Of a DNA stretch of 5,593 nucleotides, positions 1 to 5,593 are shown piece after piece. The position numbers and the translations under genes are program-made. The notes under the pieces are model-generated. The model was not told the origin of the DNA, searched no databases, and saw only the letters and a program-made list of their open reading frames with translations. The stretch is from Hungatella sp. UBA3147 (GTDB lineage Bacteria; Bacillota; Clostridia; Lachnospirales; Lachnospiraceae): the NCBI GenBank assembly GCA_002365025.1, contig DEYX01000277.1:1-5593 (forward strand), given 5' to 3'. Each line of letters opens with the position of its first letter. Position 1 is the first letter of the stretch.

Positions 1-69
1 GCTCTATCAACACACACCAACACTTCAGTTTAATATGCACCCGAATCCGCGTAACAACGAATTCAATGC

Positions 70-76
70 AGGAGGG
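70..76 (+). promoter_or_regulatory. Ribosome binding site that fixes the lipoprotein start
   Basis: The AGGAGGG stretch is a near-perfect Shine-Dalgarno match ending about 7 bases before the ATG at 83. No such site precedes the earlier in-frame ATG at 35. This places the true start immediately before the basic n-region of the signal peptide. Confidence 0.85.
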
Positions 77-82
77 AAATGG

Positions 83-712
83 ATGAAAAAAAAGAAAGCC
101 TTTCTGGCTGCCATTCTAGCCGCCGGAGTGCTGACAGGCTGCTTAGGCAGAAGCGGCGGCGGCACCTTGAATGCGGAGAGCAGCAGAATTTATGTAACGG
201 AAGAAGGAACCCTTCAGACCGCCACGGTGGAGACCTATGCGGAACAGGATTATTATCATGCAGAAGAATTGAAAGCCTATCTGGAAGAAGCTGTCTCCGG
301 ATATAACGAGACCCATGGTCAGGGTGCGGTAACCCTGGATTCCTGCACGATGGAAAACGGAAATGCTAAAATGGTTTTCCGCTATGCATCAGGAAGTGAC
401 TTAGCAGGCTTTGCCTCGCAATATGAAGACAAAGAAAACCAGGTAGATTCCATTACAGTGACCCGTTTGTCCGAAGTACTGGGGCAGAGCGAGTCAGAAG
501 GAGTGTCATTTGTAAAAGCTTCTGATGGAAAACCGGCAGAAAAAAAAGCTTTGTCCAACAAAGGGGATAGCTTTGCCATCGTCGTGGAGACACCCAGCCC
601 GGTGACAATACAAACCCAGGGAAGGCTATTATTCGTTTCCAAGGATGCAGTTATAAAAGATCGCTATACCGTTCAGACAGCACAAGGGAAAAATTACATT
701 ATTTTTAAATAA
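83..712 (+). CDS. Predicted lipoprotein of unknown function
   Basis: The 209-residue product begins with a short basic stretch (K2-K5), a hydrophobic core (about residues 6-17) and a lipobox L-T-G-C with the lipidated cysteine at residue 20. It should therefore be exported by Sec, cleaved by signal peptidase II and anchored on the outer face of the membrane. A Gly/Ser-rich linker (about 22-34) follows, then a probable alpha/beta part (about 35-102: strand, helix rich in Glu/Ala near 59-75, strands) and a C-terminal beta-rich part (about 163-209). No transmembrane segment follows the signal. An in-frame ATG at position 35 would give a 16-residue extension, but it has no ribosome binding site and would bury the signal peptide, so I chose 83, which sits 7 bases after AGGAGG. 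The gene ends 14 bases before the glycyl-tRNA synthetase gene and is probably cotranscribed with it. I do not recognise a characterised family, and the function is unknown. The gene call is firm. Confidence 0.88.
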   Translation: MKKKKAFLAAILAAGVLTGCLGRSGGGTLNAESSRIYVTEEGTLQTATVETYAEQDYYHAEELKAYLEEAVSGYNETHGQGAVTLDSCTMENGNAKMVFRYASGSDLAGFASQYEDKENQVDSITVTRLSEVLGQSESEGVSFVKASDGKPAEKKALSNKGDSFAIVVETPSPVTIQTQGRLLFVSKDAVIKDRYTVQTAQGKNYIIFK

Positions 713-726
713 GAGAGGTTAAGATC

Positions 727-2115
727 ATGGAAAAGACAATGGAAAAGATTGTGGGACTTGCAAAATCAAGAGGATTTGTATATCCTGGCTCCGAAATTTA
801 CGGCGGCCTTGCAAATACCTGGGATTACGGCAACTTAGGCGTAGAACTGAAGAACAATGTAAAAAAAGCATGGTGGCAGAAATTTATTCAGGAAAGCCCG
901 TACAACGTAGGCGTAGACTGTGCCATCCTGATGAACTCCCAGACCTGGGTTGCTTCCGGACATTTAGGCGGTTTTTCCGATCCGCTGATGGACTGCAAGG
1001 CATGTAAAGAGCGTTTCCGTGCAGATAAACTGATAGAAGATTATATGGCTGAGAACAATATCACCATCGAAGGCTCTGTTGATGCCTGGTCCCAGGAAGA
1101 GATGAAGAGCTATATCGATGAGAAGAACATCTGCTGCCCAAGCTGCGGTAAGCATGATTTCACAGATATCCGTCAGTTTAACCTGATGTTCAAAACCTTC
1201 CAGGGAGTAACAGAAGATGCTAAAAATACCGTATACTTAAGACCAGAGACAGCTCAGGGTATTTTCGTAAACTTCAAAAACGTACAGAGAACCTCCCGCA
1301 AGAAAATACCATTCGGTATCGGACAGGTAGGTAAATCCTTCCGTAACGAGATCACTCCAGGAAACTTCACTTTCCGTACCAGAGAATTTGAGCAGATGGA
1401 GCTGGAGTTTTTCTGTGAGCCGGATACAGATCTGGAATGGTTTGCATACTGGAAAGAATTCTGCATCAACTGGCTGCAGACCCTGGGCATCAAAGAAGAC
1501 GAGATGCGTGTCAGGGATCATGAGAAGGAAGAGCTTTCTTTCTACAGCAAGGCAACCTCTGACATTGAATTCCTGTTCCCATTCGGATGGGGCGAGTTGT
1601 GGGGAATTGCAGACAGAACCGATTACGACTTAAACCAGCACCAGAACACGTCCGGGCAGGATATGACATATTTTGACGACGAAAAGAAAGAGCGGTACAT
1701 TCCCTATGTAGTAGAGCCGTCTTTAGGAGCTGACCGTGTGACCCTTGCATTCCTTTGTGCTGCATACGATGAAGAAGAGATCGCAGAAGGAGATGTACGT
1801 ACAGTGCTTCATTTCCACCCTGCCATTGCACCTGTTAAGATCGGTGTTCTGCCTCTTTCCAAGAAGCTGAATGAAGGCGCAGAAAAGGTATATGAAGAGC
1901 TTTGCAAATATTATAACTGTGAATTCGATGACAGAGGCAACATCGGAAAGCGTTATAGAAGACAGGATGAGATCGGTACTCCATTCTGCGTTACTTATGA
2001 TTTTGATTCAGAAGAAGATTTCGCCGTAACCGTCCGTGACCGTGATACCATGGAGCAGGTAAGAGTTCCCATTGCAGAGCTGAAGAGCTATTTTGAGGAT
2101 AAGTTCCGTTTCTAA
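727..2115 (+). CDS. glyQS: Glycine--tRNA ligase, homodimeric (alpha2) type
   Basis: This cytoplasmic class II aminoacyl-tRNA synthetase joins glycine to tRNA-Gly using ATP. The 462-residue length is typical for the single-chain bacterial form and the gene appears complete. The N-terminus (start MEKTMEKIVG, then GFVYPGSEIYGGLANTWDYG at 16-35) is the classic GlyRS opening. A zinc knuckle is visible as C90-x2-C93 and C137-x2-C140. Catalytic motifs include RPETAQG at 172-178, class II motif 2 with FRNE at 205-208 and the following TFRTREFEQMELEFF (215-229), GELWGIADRTDYDLNQH (289-305), and motif 3 with EPSLGADR at 330-337. The anticodon-binding domain occupies about 366-462. The start is supported by GAGAGG at 713-718, 8 bases upstream. 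No T-box leader or terminator fits in the 14-base gap after the lipoprotein gene, so any glycine-responsive control must act upstream of position 83 or outside the window. A strong terminator follows the stop. The symbol glyS is also used for this form; it should not be confused with the beta subunit of the tetrameric enzyme. Confidence 0.98.
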   Translation: MEKTMEKIVGLAKSRGFVYPGSEIYGGLANTWDYGNLGVELKNNVKKAWWQKFIQESPYNVGVDCAILMNSQTWVASGHLGGFSDPLMDCKACKERFRADKLIEDYMAENNITIEGSVDAWSQEEMKSYIDEKNICCPSCGKHDFTDIRQFNLMFKTFQGVTEDAKNTVYLRPETAQGIFVNFKNVQRTSRKKIPFGIGQVGKSFRNEITPGNFTFRTREFEQMELEFFCEPDTDLEWFAYWKEFCINWLQTLGIKEDEMRVRDHEKEELSFYSKATSDIEFLFPFGWGELWGIADRTDYDLNQHQNTSGQDMTYFDDEKKERYIPYVVEPSLGADRVTLAFLCAAYDEEEIAEGDVRTVLHFHPAIAPVKIGVLPLSKKLNEGAEKVYEELCKYYNCEFDDRGNIGKRYRRQDEIGTPFCVTYDFDSEEDFAVTVRDRDTMEQVRVPIAELKSYFEDKFRF

Positions 2116-2155
2116 ACATGGTCCTGTTTATTTAGCAGGCATCAGTTCATAAAAT

Positions 2156-2202
2156 AAAAAAGAAGGAGAAAGAGGCATATGCCTCTTTCTCCTTCTTTTT
2201 TT
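2156..2202. terminator. Bidirectional intrinsic terminator between convergent genes
   Basis: Bases 2156-2201 form a perfect inverted repeat centred between 2178 and 2179: a 21-bp stem capped by an ATAT loop. On the plus strand the stem runs into seven T residues (2196-2202), ending transcription from glyQS. On the minus strand the mirror A-tract gives a run of six U followed by A and four more U, ending the transporter operon. The inner part (AGAAGGAGAAAGAGGC, 2161-2176, with its complement) gives a stable core, and the outer A/T pairs provide the U-tracts. Its position between two convergent stop codons fits this role. Confidence 0.93.
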
Positions 2203-2240
2203 ATCTGTATCTCTTACCTCTATCTTTAATCTCTACCTCT
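2203..2240. repeat. Imperfect 19-base tandem repeat at the end of the permease gene
   Basis: Two adjacent 19-base units, 2203-2221 and 2222-2240, both begin ATCT and end ACCTCT. They align with one substitution and two compensating single-base gaps. On the minus strand the first unit read (2240-2222) carries the last two codons and the TAG stop of the permease gene, and the second lies between that stop and the terminator. It looks like a small local duplication in pyrimidine-rich sequence. No function is evident. Confidence 0.55.
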
Positions 2241-3186
2241 GCCCCTTATCGTAAGGAATACCCTCTGCCTTAGGAGCCTGAGAGTTTCTGGAAGTGAAGA
2301 TCAGCACGATCAAGGTGATAATATAAGGCACCATCTTATAAAAGTAACTTGGAATGCCCAATGCGCTTAAGAATGGAATTCCGGAATAGGCTGATGCGAT
2401 AGCCTTCATGAGCCCGAAGAAAAGGGAGGCAAACATGATATTGACCGGCTTCCATTGGCCGAAGATCAATACAGCCAGAGCCAGGAAACCGTATCCCGCT
2501 ACGTCTGCGTTAAAGTTGGTGGAGGTGGGAACTACAAAGACCAGTCCTCCAAGTCCGCCAAGGGCGCCGGAGATCATAACGCCTGCATACTGCATCCGGT
2601 ATACATTAATACCGGCGGAATCGGCTGCCTGGGGATGCTCTCCGCAGGACCGGAGCCTTAAACCAAACCGTGTTTTATAAAGAACAATGGTTGAAAGCAA
2701 AAAGATTGCAATGCCTATATAAGTGGTGATATAAGCGTTCTGGAACAGAAGAGGACCGAAAAACGGAACCTTTCCCAATAACGGAACGGATGAAATGCGG
2801 AAGGTGTTGTTAAACTGAACCTGCTGTACTCCCTGAATAACACGGGCCACGAAGATGGCAAATGCGGGCGCGAACATGTTTAATGCCGTACCGCTGATTA
2901 CCTGATTGGACTTCATGTTAATGGAAGCGTAGGCGTGGAACAGGGAAAATGCCATACCCGTTGCCATGGAGATTAACACCGCAATAATGAGCTGAAGCTG
3001 CCCGTTCATGGAGCCGCCTGTAAAATGAATGAACAGGATTCCTGTAAAGGCTCCCATGGTCATGATTCCTTCCAAAGCTATGTTGATGATTCCGCTTCGC
3101 TCAGAGAACATGGCTCCCAAAGCTACGATCATGAGAGGAATCATGAAATACATGGTCTGCTGAAAAATGAAATAAATTACGCTCAT
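2233..3186 (-). CDS. nupQ: Nucleoside ABC transporter permease 2 (NupQ-like)
   Basis: This 317-residue integral membrane protein belongs to the branched-chain amino acid/ribose type permease family (BPD_transp_2). It has roughly eight to nine hydrophobic segments, for example about 11-26, 37-55, 64-84, 98-118, 151-169, 199-220, 229-245, 248-268 and 285-297. Family-typical stretches are SERSGIINIALEG (28-40), NQVISGTALNMFAP (94-107) and the cytoplasmic coupling loop RSCGEHPQAADSAGINVYRM (179-198), which should contact the ATPase. It pairs with the upstream permease to form a heterodimeric channel, the arrangement of Bacillus NupP/NupQ guanosine importers. The start overlaps the preceding stop by 4 bases (ATGA), and AAGGAGG at 3202-3196 lies 9 bases upstream, so translation is probably coupled yet has its own strong ribosome site. 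It is the last gene before the terminator. Family and role are secure; the exact nucleoside cannot be read from the sequence. Confidence 0.92.
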   Translation of the reverse strand: MSVIYFIFQQTMYFMIPLMIVALGAMFSERSGIINIALEGIMTMGAFTGILFIHFTGGSMNGQLQLIIAVLISMATGMAFSLFHAYASINMKSNQVISGTALNMFAPAFAIFVARVIQGVQQVQFNNTFRISSVPLLGKVPFFGPLLFQNAYITTYIGIAIFLLSTIVLYKTRFGLRLRSCGEHPQAADSAGINVYRMQYAGVMISGALGGLGGLVFVVPTSTNFNADVAGYGFLALAVLIFGQWKPVNIMFASLFFGLMKAIASAYSGIPFLSALGIPSYFYKMVPYIITLIVLIFTSRNSQAPKAEGIPYDKGQR

Positions 3187-4292
3187 GATTTCGTTCCTCC
3201 TTCCTTAGCTGCTTCTGCTTTTTCGCCTTTCTGCCTGTGTATTTTAGAAAGAATGATCTTTACCATAAGGGCAAAGGCGCTGAAATAAATGATAACGGCA
3301 ACGATAATATCAATGATTTCCGTCGAAAATTCAAACAGCTGCAAGTAAAATCCTCCGGCCGTTAAGTATGCGATAAAGATTCCGGAGAAAAGTACCCCGA
3401 TGGGGTTGCTTAAGCCCAGCAATGCAACGGAAATGCCGGTAAAGCCTTCCGATGCCAGCACATCTTTAATTTCAATGTGCTTTCCGGTACCTGCCAGATA
3501 CAAGAGTCCGCCTGCAAGTCCTGCAATGGCTCCTGCGATTACCATGGATAAAATAATGCTCTTTTTTTCATTGATACCCGCATATTTGCTGGCATCCCGG
3601 TTAAAGCCCACAGCCTTTAATTCATAACCAAAGGTAGTCTTATTTAAAAGGAGCCAGATCACGATCACCGTAAGGATTGCAATGAGGATACCGCCGTTAA
3701 CACTGGAACCTGGGAATATCTTATCAAGTCCCATCTTTGGAATGTTGGCTGTTGCTGCCACATTCCGGGATTCATTTCGCAGGTTATTAAATAAGGGCTT
3801 ATAACTTTTCACGATCCAGTTAACCAGATACATGCCGATGTAGTTCATCATAATAGAAGCAATTACTTCGTTTACGTTAAAATAGGCCTTTAAAAGTCCT
3901 GGTACAAGGCCCCACACAGCGCCTAATATGACGCTGGCAAGAAGGGCGGCGATCCAGTGAGCCGGTCCTAAGGAAGTCCAGAGGATTCCCACATAGACAG
4001 CGCCAAATCCTCCCATGATAAACTGGCCGGGAGTTCCGATGTTGAAAAGCCCTGTCTTGAAGGCAAACCCCACAGAAAGACCGGTGAGGATAATGGGAGT
4101 TGCATAATAAAACACCTGTCCGACACCCTTTGCTCCATGAGTAAATGCTCCTGATAAAATCGTTGCAAATCCGGGAAGAGCCTGCTTCGGATTGCAGAGG
4201 AACAGAATGATCAGGCCCACGATCAATCCAAGCACAATGGCAAAAATGGAAGAAAGAATTCCTGTATGATCCTTTATTTGTTTCGGTTTCAT
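3183..4292 (-). CDS. nupP: Nucleoside ABC transporter permease 1 (NupP-like)
   Basis: This 369-residue membrane protein is the larger permease of the heterodimer. Hydrophobic segments lie near residues 12-33, 58-78, 90-107, 112-134, 143-162, 200-216, 246-268, 286-311 and 324-347. Family marks are the NEVIASIMMNYI stretch (141-152) and the coupling loop with KAVGFNRDASKYAGIN (226-241), which docks on the ATPase. The C-terminal 20 or so residues (from about 350) are hydrophilic and Lys/Glu/Ala-rich, probably cytoplasmic. The start codon overlaps the ATPase stop by 4 bases (ATGA) and is preceded by GAAGGTGG (4306-4299), and its own stop overlaps the next permease start in the same way. The pattern ATPase, longer permease, shorter permease matches nupO-nupP-nupQ of Bacillus. 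Sugar transporters of the RbsC/MglC family share the fold, but two different permeases of these sizes point to the BMP/PnrA nucleoside class. Confidence 0.92.
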   Translation of the reverse strand: MKPKQIKDHTGILSSIFAIVLGLIVGLIILFLCNPKQALPGFATILSGAFTHGAKGVGQVFYYATPIILTGLSVGFAFKTGLFNIGTPGQFIMGGFGAVYVGILWTSLGPAHWIAALLASVILGAVWGLVPGLLKAYFNVNEVIASIMMNYIGMYLVNWIVKSYKPLFNNLRNESRNVAATANIPKMGLDKIFPGSSVNGGILIAILTVIVIWLLLNKTTFGYELKAVGFNRDASKYAGINEKKSIILSMVIAGAIAGLAGGLLYLAGTGKHIEIKDVLASEGFTGISVALLGLSNPIGVLFSGIFIAYLTAGGFYLQLFEFSTEIIDIIVAVIIYFSAFALMVKIILSKIHRQKGEKAEAAKEGGTKS

Positions 4293-5593
4293 GATTTGCC
4301 ACCTTCTTTCTTTGCGCCTGCCATATAAAGACCCAATTCCTGAACCGTAACGTTCTTAGGGTTTAGGTCGGCTACGATTCCGCCTTCAAACATGACCAGA
4401 ATCCGGTCGCTTAAATTCATGACTTCGTCTAATTCCAGGGATACTAAGAGAATGGCGGCACCCGCATCTCTTTGCTTTATCAACTGGCGGTGAATGTATT
4501 CAATGGCTCCTACGTCTAAGCCACGGGTGGGCTGAACAGCCAGAAGGATATCGGGAGTCTTAGAGATCTCTCTTGCTACAATAGCCTTTTGCTGGTTTCC
4601 GCCGGACATGCTGCGGGCTGTGGTAAAGGAGCCTTCACTGCTTCTTATATCATAATCCTGAATCAGCTTTTCCGCATATTCATAGATCTTGTCATTTTTT
4701 AAGAAAGTATTGCTTTGGAAGTCCTTCTCAAAATACTGCTGAAGAACCAGATTGTAGGCCAGGTTATAATCCAGGACAAGGCCATGTTTGTGCCGGTCCT
4801 CCGGTATGTGGGACAAACCATGGGTATTTTTGTAACGGATGCTCTTTTTCGTCACGTCTTCCCCATTGATGGTAACGGTACCAGTGCTCATATCAGAAAT
4901 GCCGGTAATGGCATGGATAAGCTCTGTCTGGCCATTGCCGTCGATGCCGGCGATACATACGATCTCACCTCTTTTTACTTTGAAGGAGACATCATGGACC
5001 ATCTTTTTTGTCTGGCCCTCTCTTTTGGCCTCCACCGAAAGATCCTTTACTTCCAGCACAACTTCTCCGGGCTTGGAAGGATTCTTATCAACAGTTAAAT
5101 TTACCTTTCGGCCAACCATCATCTCTGACATTTCTTCAGGTGTTGTTTCTGCTACCTCTACCGTTCCAATATATTTACCGCGGCGCAGGACAGAACAGCG
5201 GTCCGCAACCGCCTTGATTTCATTGAGCTTATGGGTGATAAACAGGATGGACTTTCCTTCCTTTACCAGATCTTTCATGATCTGCATCAGTTCCTCAATT
5301 TCCTGAGGAGTAAGAACCGCGGTGGGTTCATCAAAAATCATGATTTCGTTGTCGCGATAAAGCATTTTTAAAATCTCGACCCTTTGCTGCATGCCAACGG
5401 TAATGTCCGATATGATTGCATCCGGGTCCACGAATAATTTGTATTTCTCGCTTAAATCCATAACCTTTTTGCGGGCATCATCCATCTTTAAAAACCCGTG
5501 TTTCGTCGTTTCAATGCCCAGAACAATATTCTGAAGTACGGTAAAATTCTCTACCAGCTTAAAATGCTGATGAACCATGCCAATACCCAGAGC
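4289..5593 (-). CDS. nupO: Nucleoside ABC transporter ATP-binding protein (NupO-like), N-terminus cut off
   Basis: This is the duplicated-ATPase motor of a nucleoside importer, on the cytoplasmic face. The frame stays open to the right edge, where codons for A-L-G-I-G precede M-V-H-Q-H-F, the usual Q-loop region of the first domain. The ATG at 5578 is therefore internal, and roughly 75-80 residues including the first Walker A motif are missing (family length about 510). Counting from that Met: domain 1 has a divergent signature ITVGMQQRVEI (59-69), Walker B IMIFDEPT (79-86) and switch His116. Domain 2 has GIDGNGQTEL (211-220) in place of a normal P-loop, IPEDRHKHGL (258-267), an intact signature SMSGGNQQK (323-331) and ILLAVQPTRGLD (344-355), where the usual Walker B acid and catalytic Glu are replaced by Val and Gln. 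From memory, much of this degeneration is typical of the family. The stop overlaps the next gene by 4 bases. The partner substrate-binding lipoprotein would be expected just beyond the window. Confidence 0.93.
   Translation of the reverse strand, partial: ALGIGMVHQHFKLVENFTVLQNIVLGIETTKHGFLKMDDARKKVMDLSEKYKLFVDPDAIISDITVGMQQRVEILKMLYRDNEIMIFDEPTAVLTPQEIEELMQIMKDLVKEGKSILFITHKLNEIKAVADRCSVLRRGKYIGTVEVAETTPEEMSEMMVGRKVNLTVDKNPSKPGEVVLEVKDLSVEAKREGQTKKMVHDVSFKVKRGEIVCIAGIDGNGQTELIHAITGISDMSTGTVTINGEDVTKKSIRYKNTHGLSHIPEDRHKHGLVLDYNLAYNLVLQQYFEKDFQSNTFLKNDKIYEYAEKLIQDYDIRSSEGSFTTARSMSGGNQQKAIVAREISKTPDILLAVQPTRGLDVGAIEYIHRQLIKQRDAGAAILLVSLELDEVMNLSDRILVMFEGGIVADLNPKNVTVQELGLYMAGAKKEGGKS

Noticed and set aside
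8..23. CAACAC repeated twice near the left edge
   Set aside because: It is too short and low-complexity to support a repeat or operator claim.
31..36. TAATAT as a possible -10 promoter box before the lipoprotein
   Set aside because: It matches the consensus poorly, and there is no recognisable -35 element about 17 bases upstream (CAACAC there).
35..82. Longer start for the lipoprotein at the ATG at 35
   Set aside because: No ribosome binding site precedes it, and the 16 extra residues would displace the signal peptide. The ATG at 83 has AGGAGG at ideal spacing.
382..642. 86-codon minus-strand open frame opposite the lipoprotein gene
   Set aside because: It lies entirely antisense to a gene with clear signals, has no recognisable domain, and looks like a chance frame.
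1511..1831. 106-codon minus-strand frame, with other overlapping frames inside glyQS
   Set aside because: They are shadows of the highly conserved glycyl-tRNA synthetase frame, with no recognisable protein features.
2119..2141. Weak hairpin just after the glyQS stop (CCTG pairing with CAGG, plus outer ATG/CAT)
   Set aside because: It has only a 4-bp core with an interrupted outer stem and no following T-run. The strong palindrome at 2156-2202 is the terminator.
3877..4302. 141-codon minus-strand frame overlapping the start of permease 1
   Set aside because: It is a shifted reading of the permease 1 start region. Its product lacks the expected membrane pattern, and the true frame carries clear family motifs.
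4715..5306. 127- and 155-codon plus-strand frames opposite the ATPase gene
   Set aside because: They are antisense to strongly conserved ATPase motifs (PEDR, P-loop region, DEPT-side sequence) and have no family resemblance.
1..5593. Search for a defence system, mobile element, CRISPR array or other novel cassette
   Set aside because: All long gene frames are accounted for by a lipoprotein, a tRNA synthetase and a nucleoside importer. I saw no transposase, integrase, spaced repeats or attachment-site-like structure.

Overview
The window reads as a stretch of low-to-mid-GC Firmicute chromosome, most likely class Clostridia and plausibly Lachnospiraceae. The clues are strong AGGAGG-type ribosome binding sites, a Gram-positive lipoprotein signal, a single-chain dimeric-type glycyl-tRNA synthetase with a cysteine zinc knuckle, and a NupOPQ-type nucleoside transporter. 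The genus is a guess. I see no phage genes, insertion sequences, CRISPR arrays, tRNAs or rRNAs.

Left half, plus strand: bases 1-82 hold no recognisable gene. They are either the tail of an unidentified upstream gene or a leader, and the window edge prevents a decision. A predicted lipoprotein of 209 residues (83-712) follows, with a clear lipobox but no function I recognise. Fourteen bases later comes the complete housekeeping glycine--tRNA ligase gene (727-2115). The short gap without a terminator suggests that the two genes share a transcript.

Middle: the 117-base gap 2116-2232 separates convergent genes. It contains a perfect 46-base palindrome with U-runs on both sides, which should terminate transcription from both directions. 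Next to it is an imperfect 19-base tandem repeat that overlaps the end of the neighbouring permease gene.

Right half, minus strand: three genes of one ABC importer of the BMP/PnrA nucleoside class (order 5' to 3': ATPase, permease 1, permease 2) run from the right edge to 2233. Both junctions are 4-base ATGA overlaps, so translation is probably coupled. The ATPase is cut by the right edge: its N-terminus, including the first Walker A motif, lies outside the window. The matching substrate-binding lipoprotein is not present and would be expected beyond the right edge, upstream of the ATPase gene. Together the three proteins would form the membrane and motor part of a purine or general nucleoside uptake system.

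This looks like a core, largely ordinary region. I found no convincing undescribed system. The points most worth a second look are the uncharacterised lipoprotein coupled to glyQS, the asymmetric degenerate ATP sites of the ATPase (probably a family trait), and the terminator with its adjoining tandem repeat.
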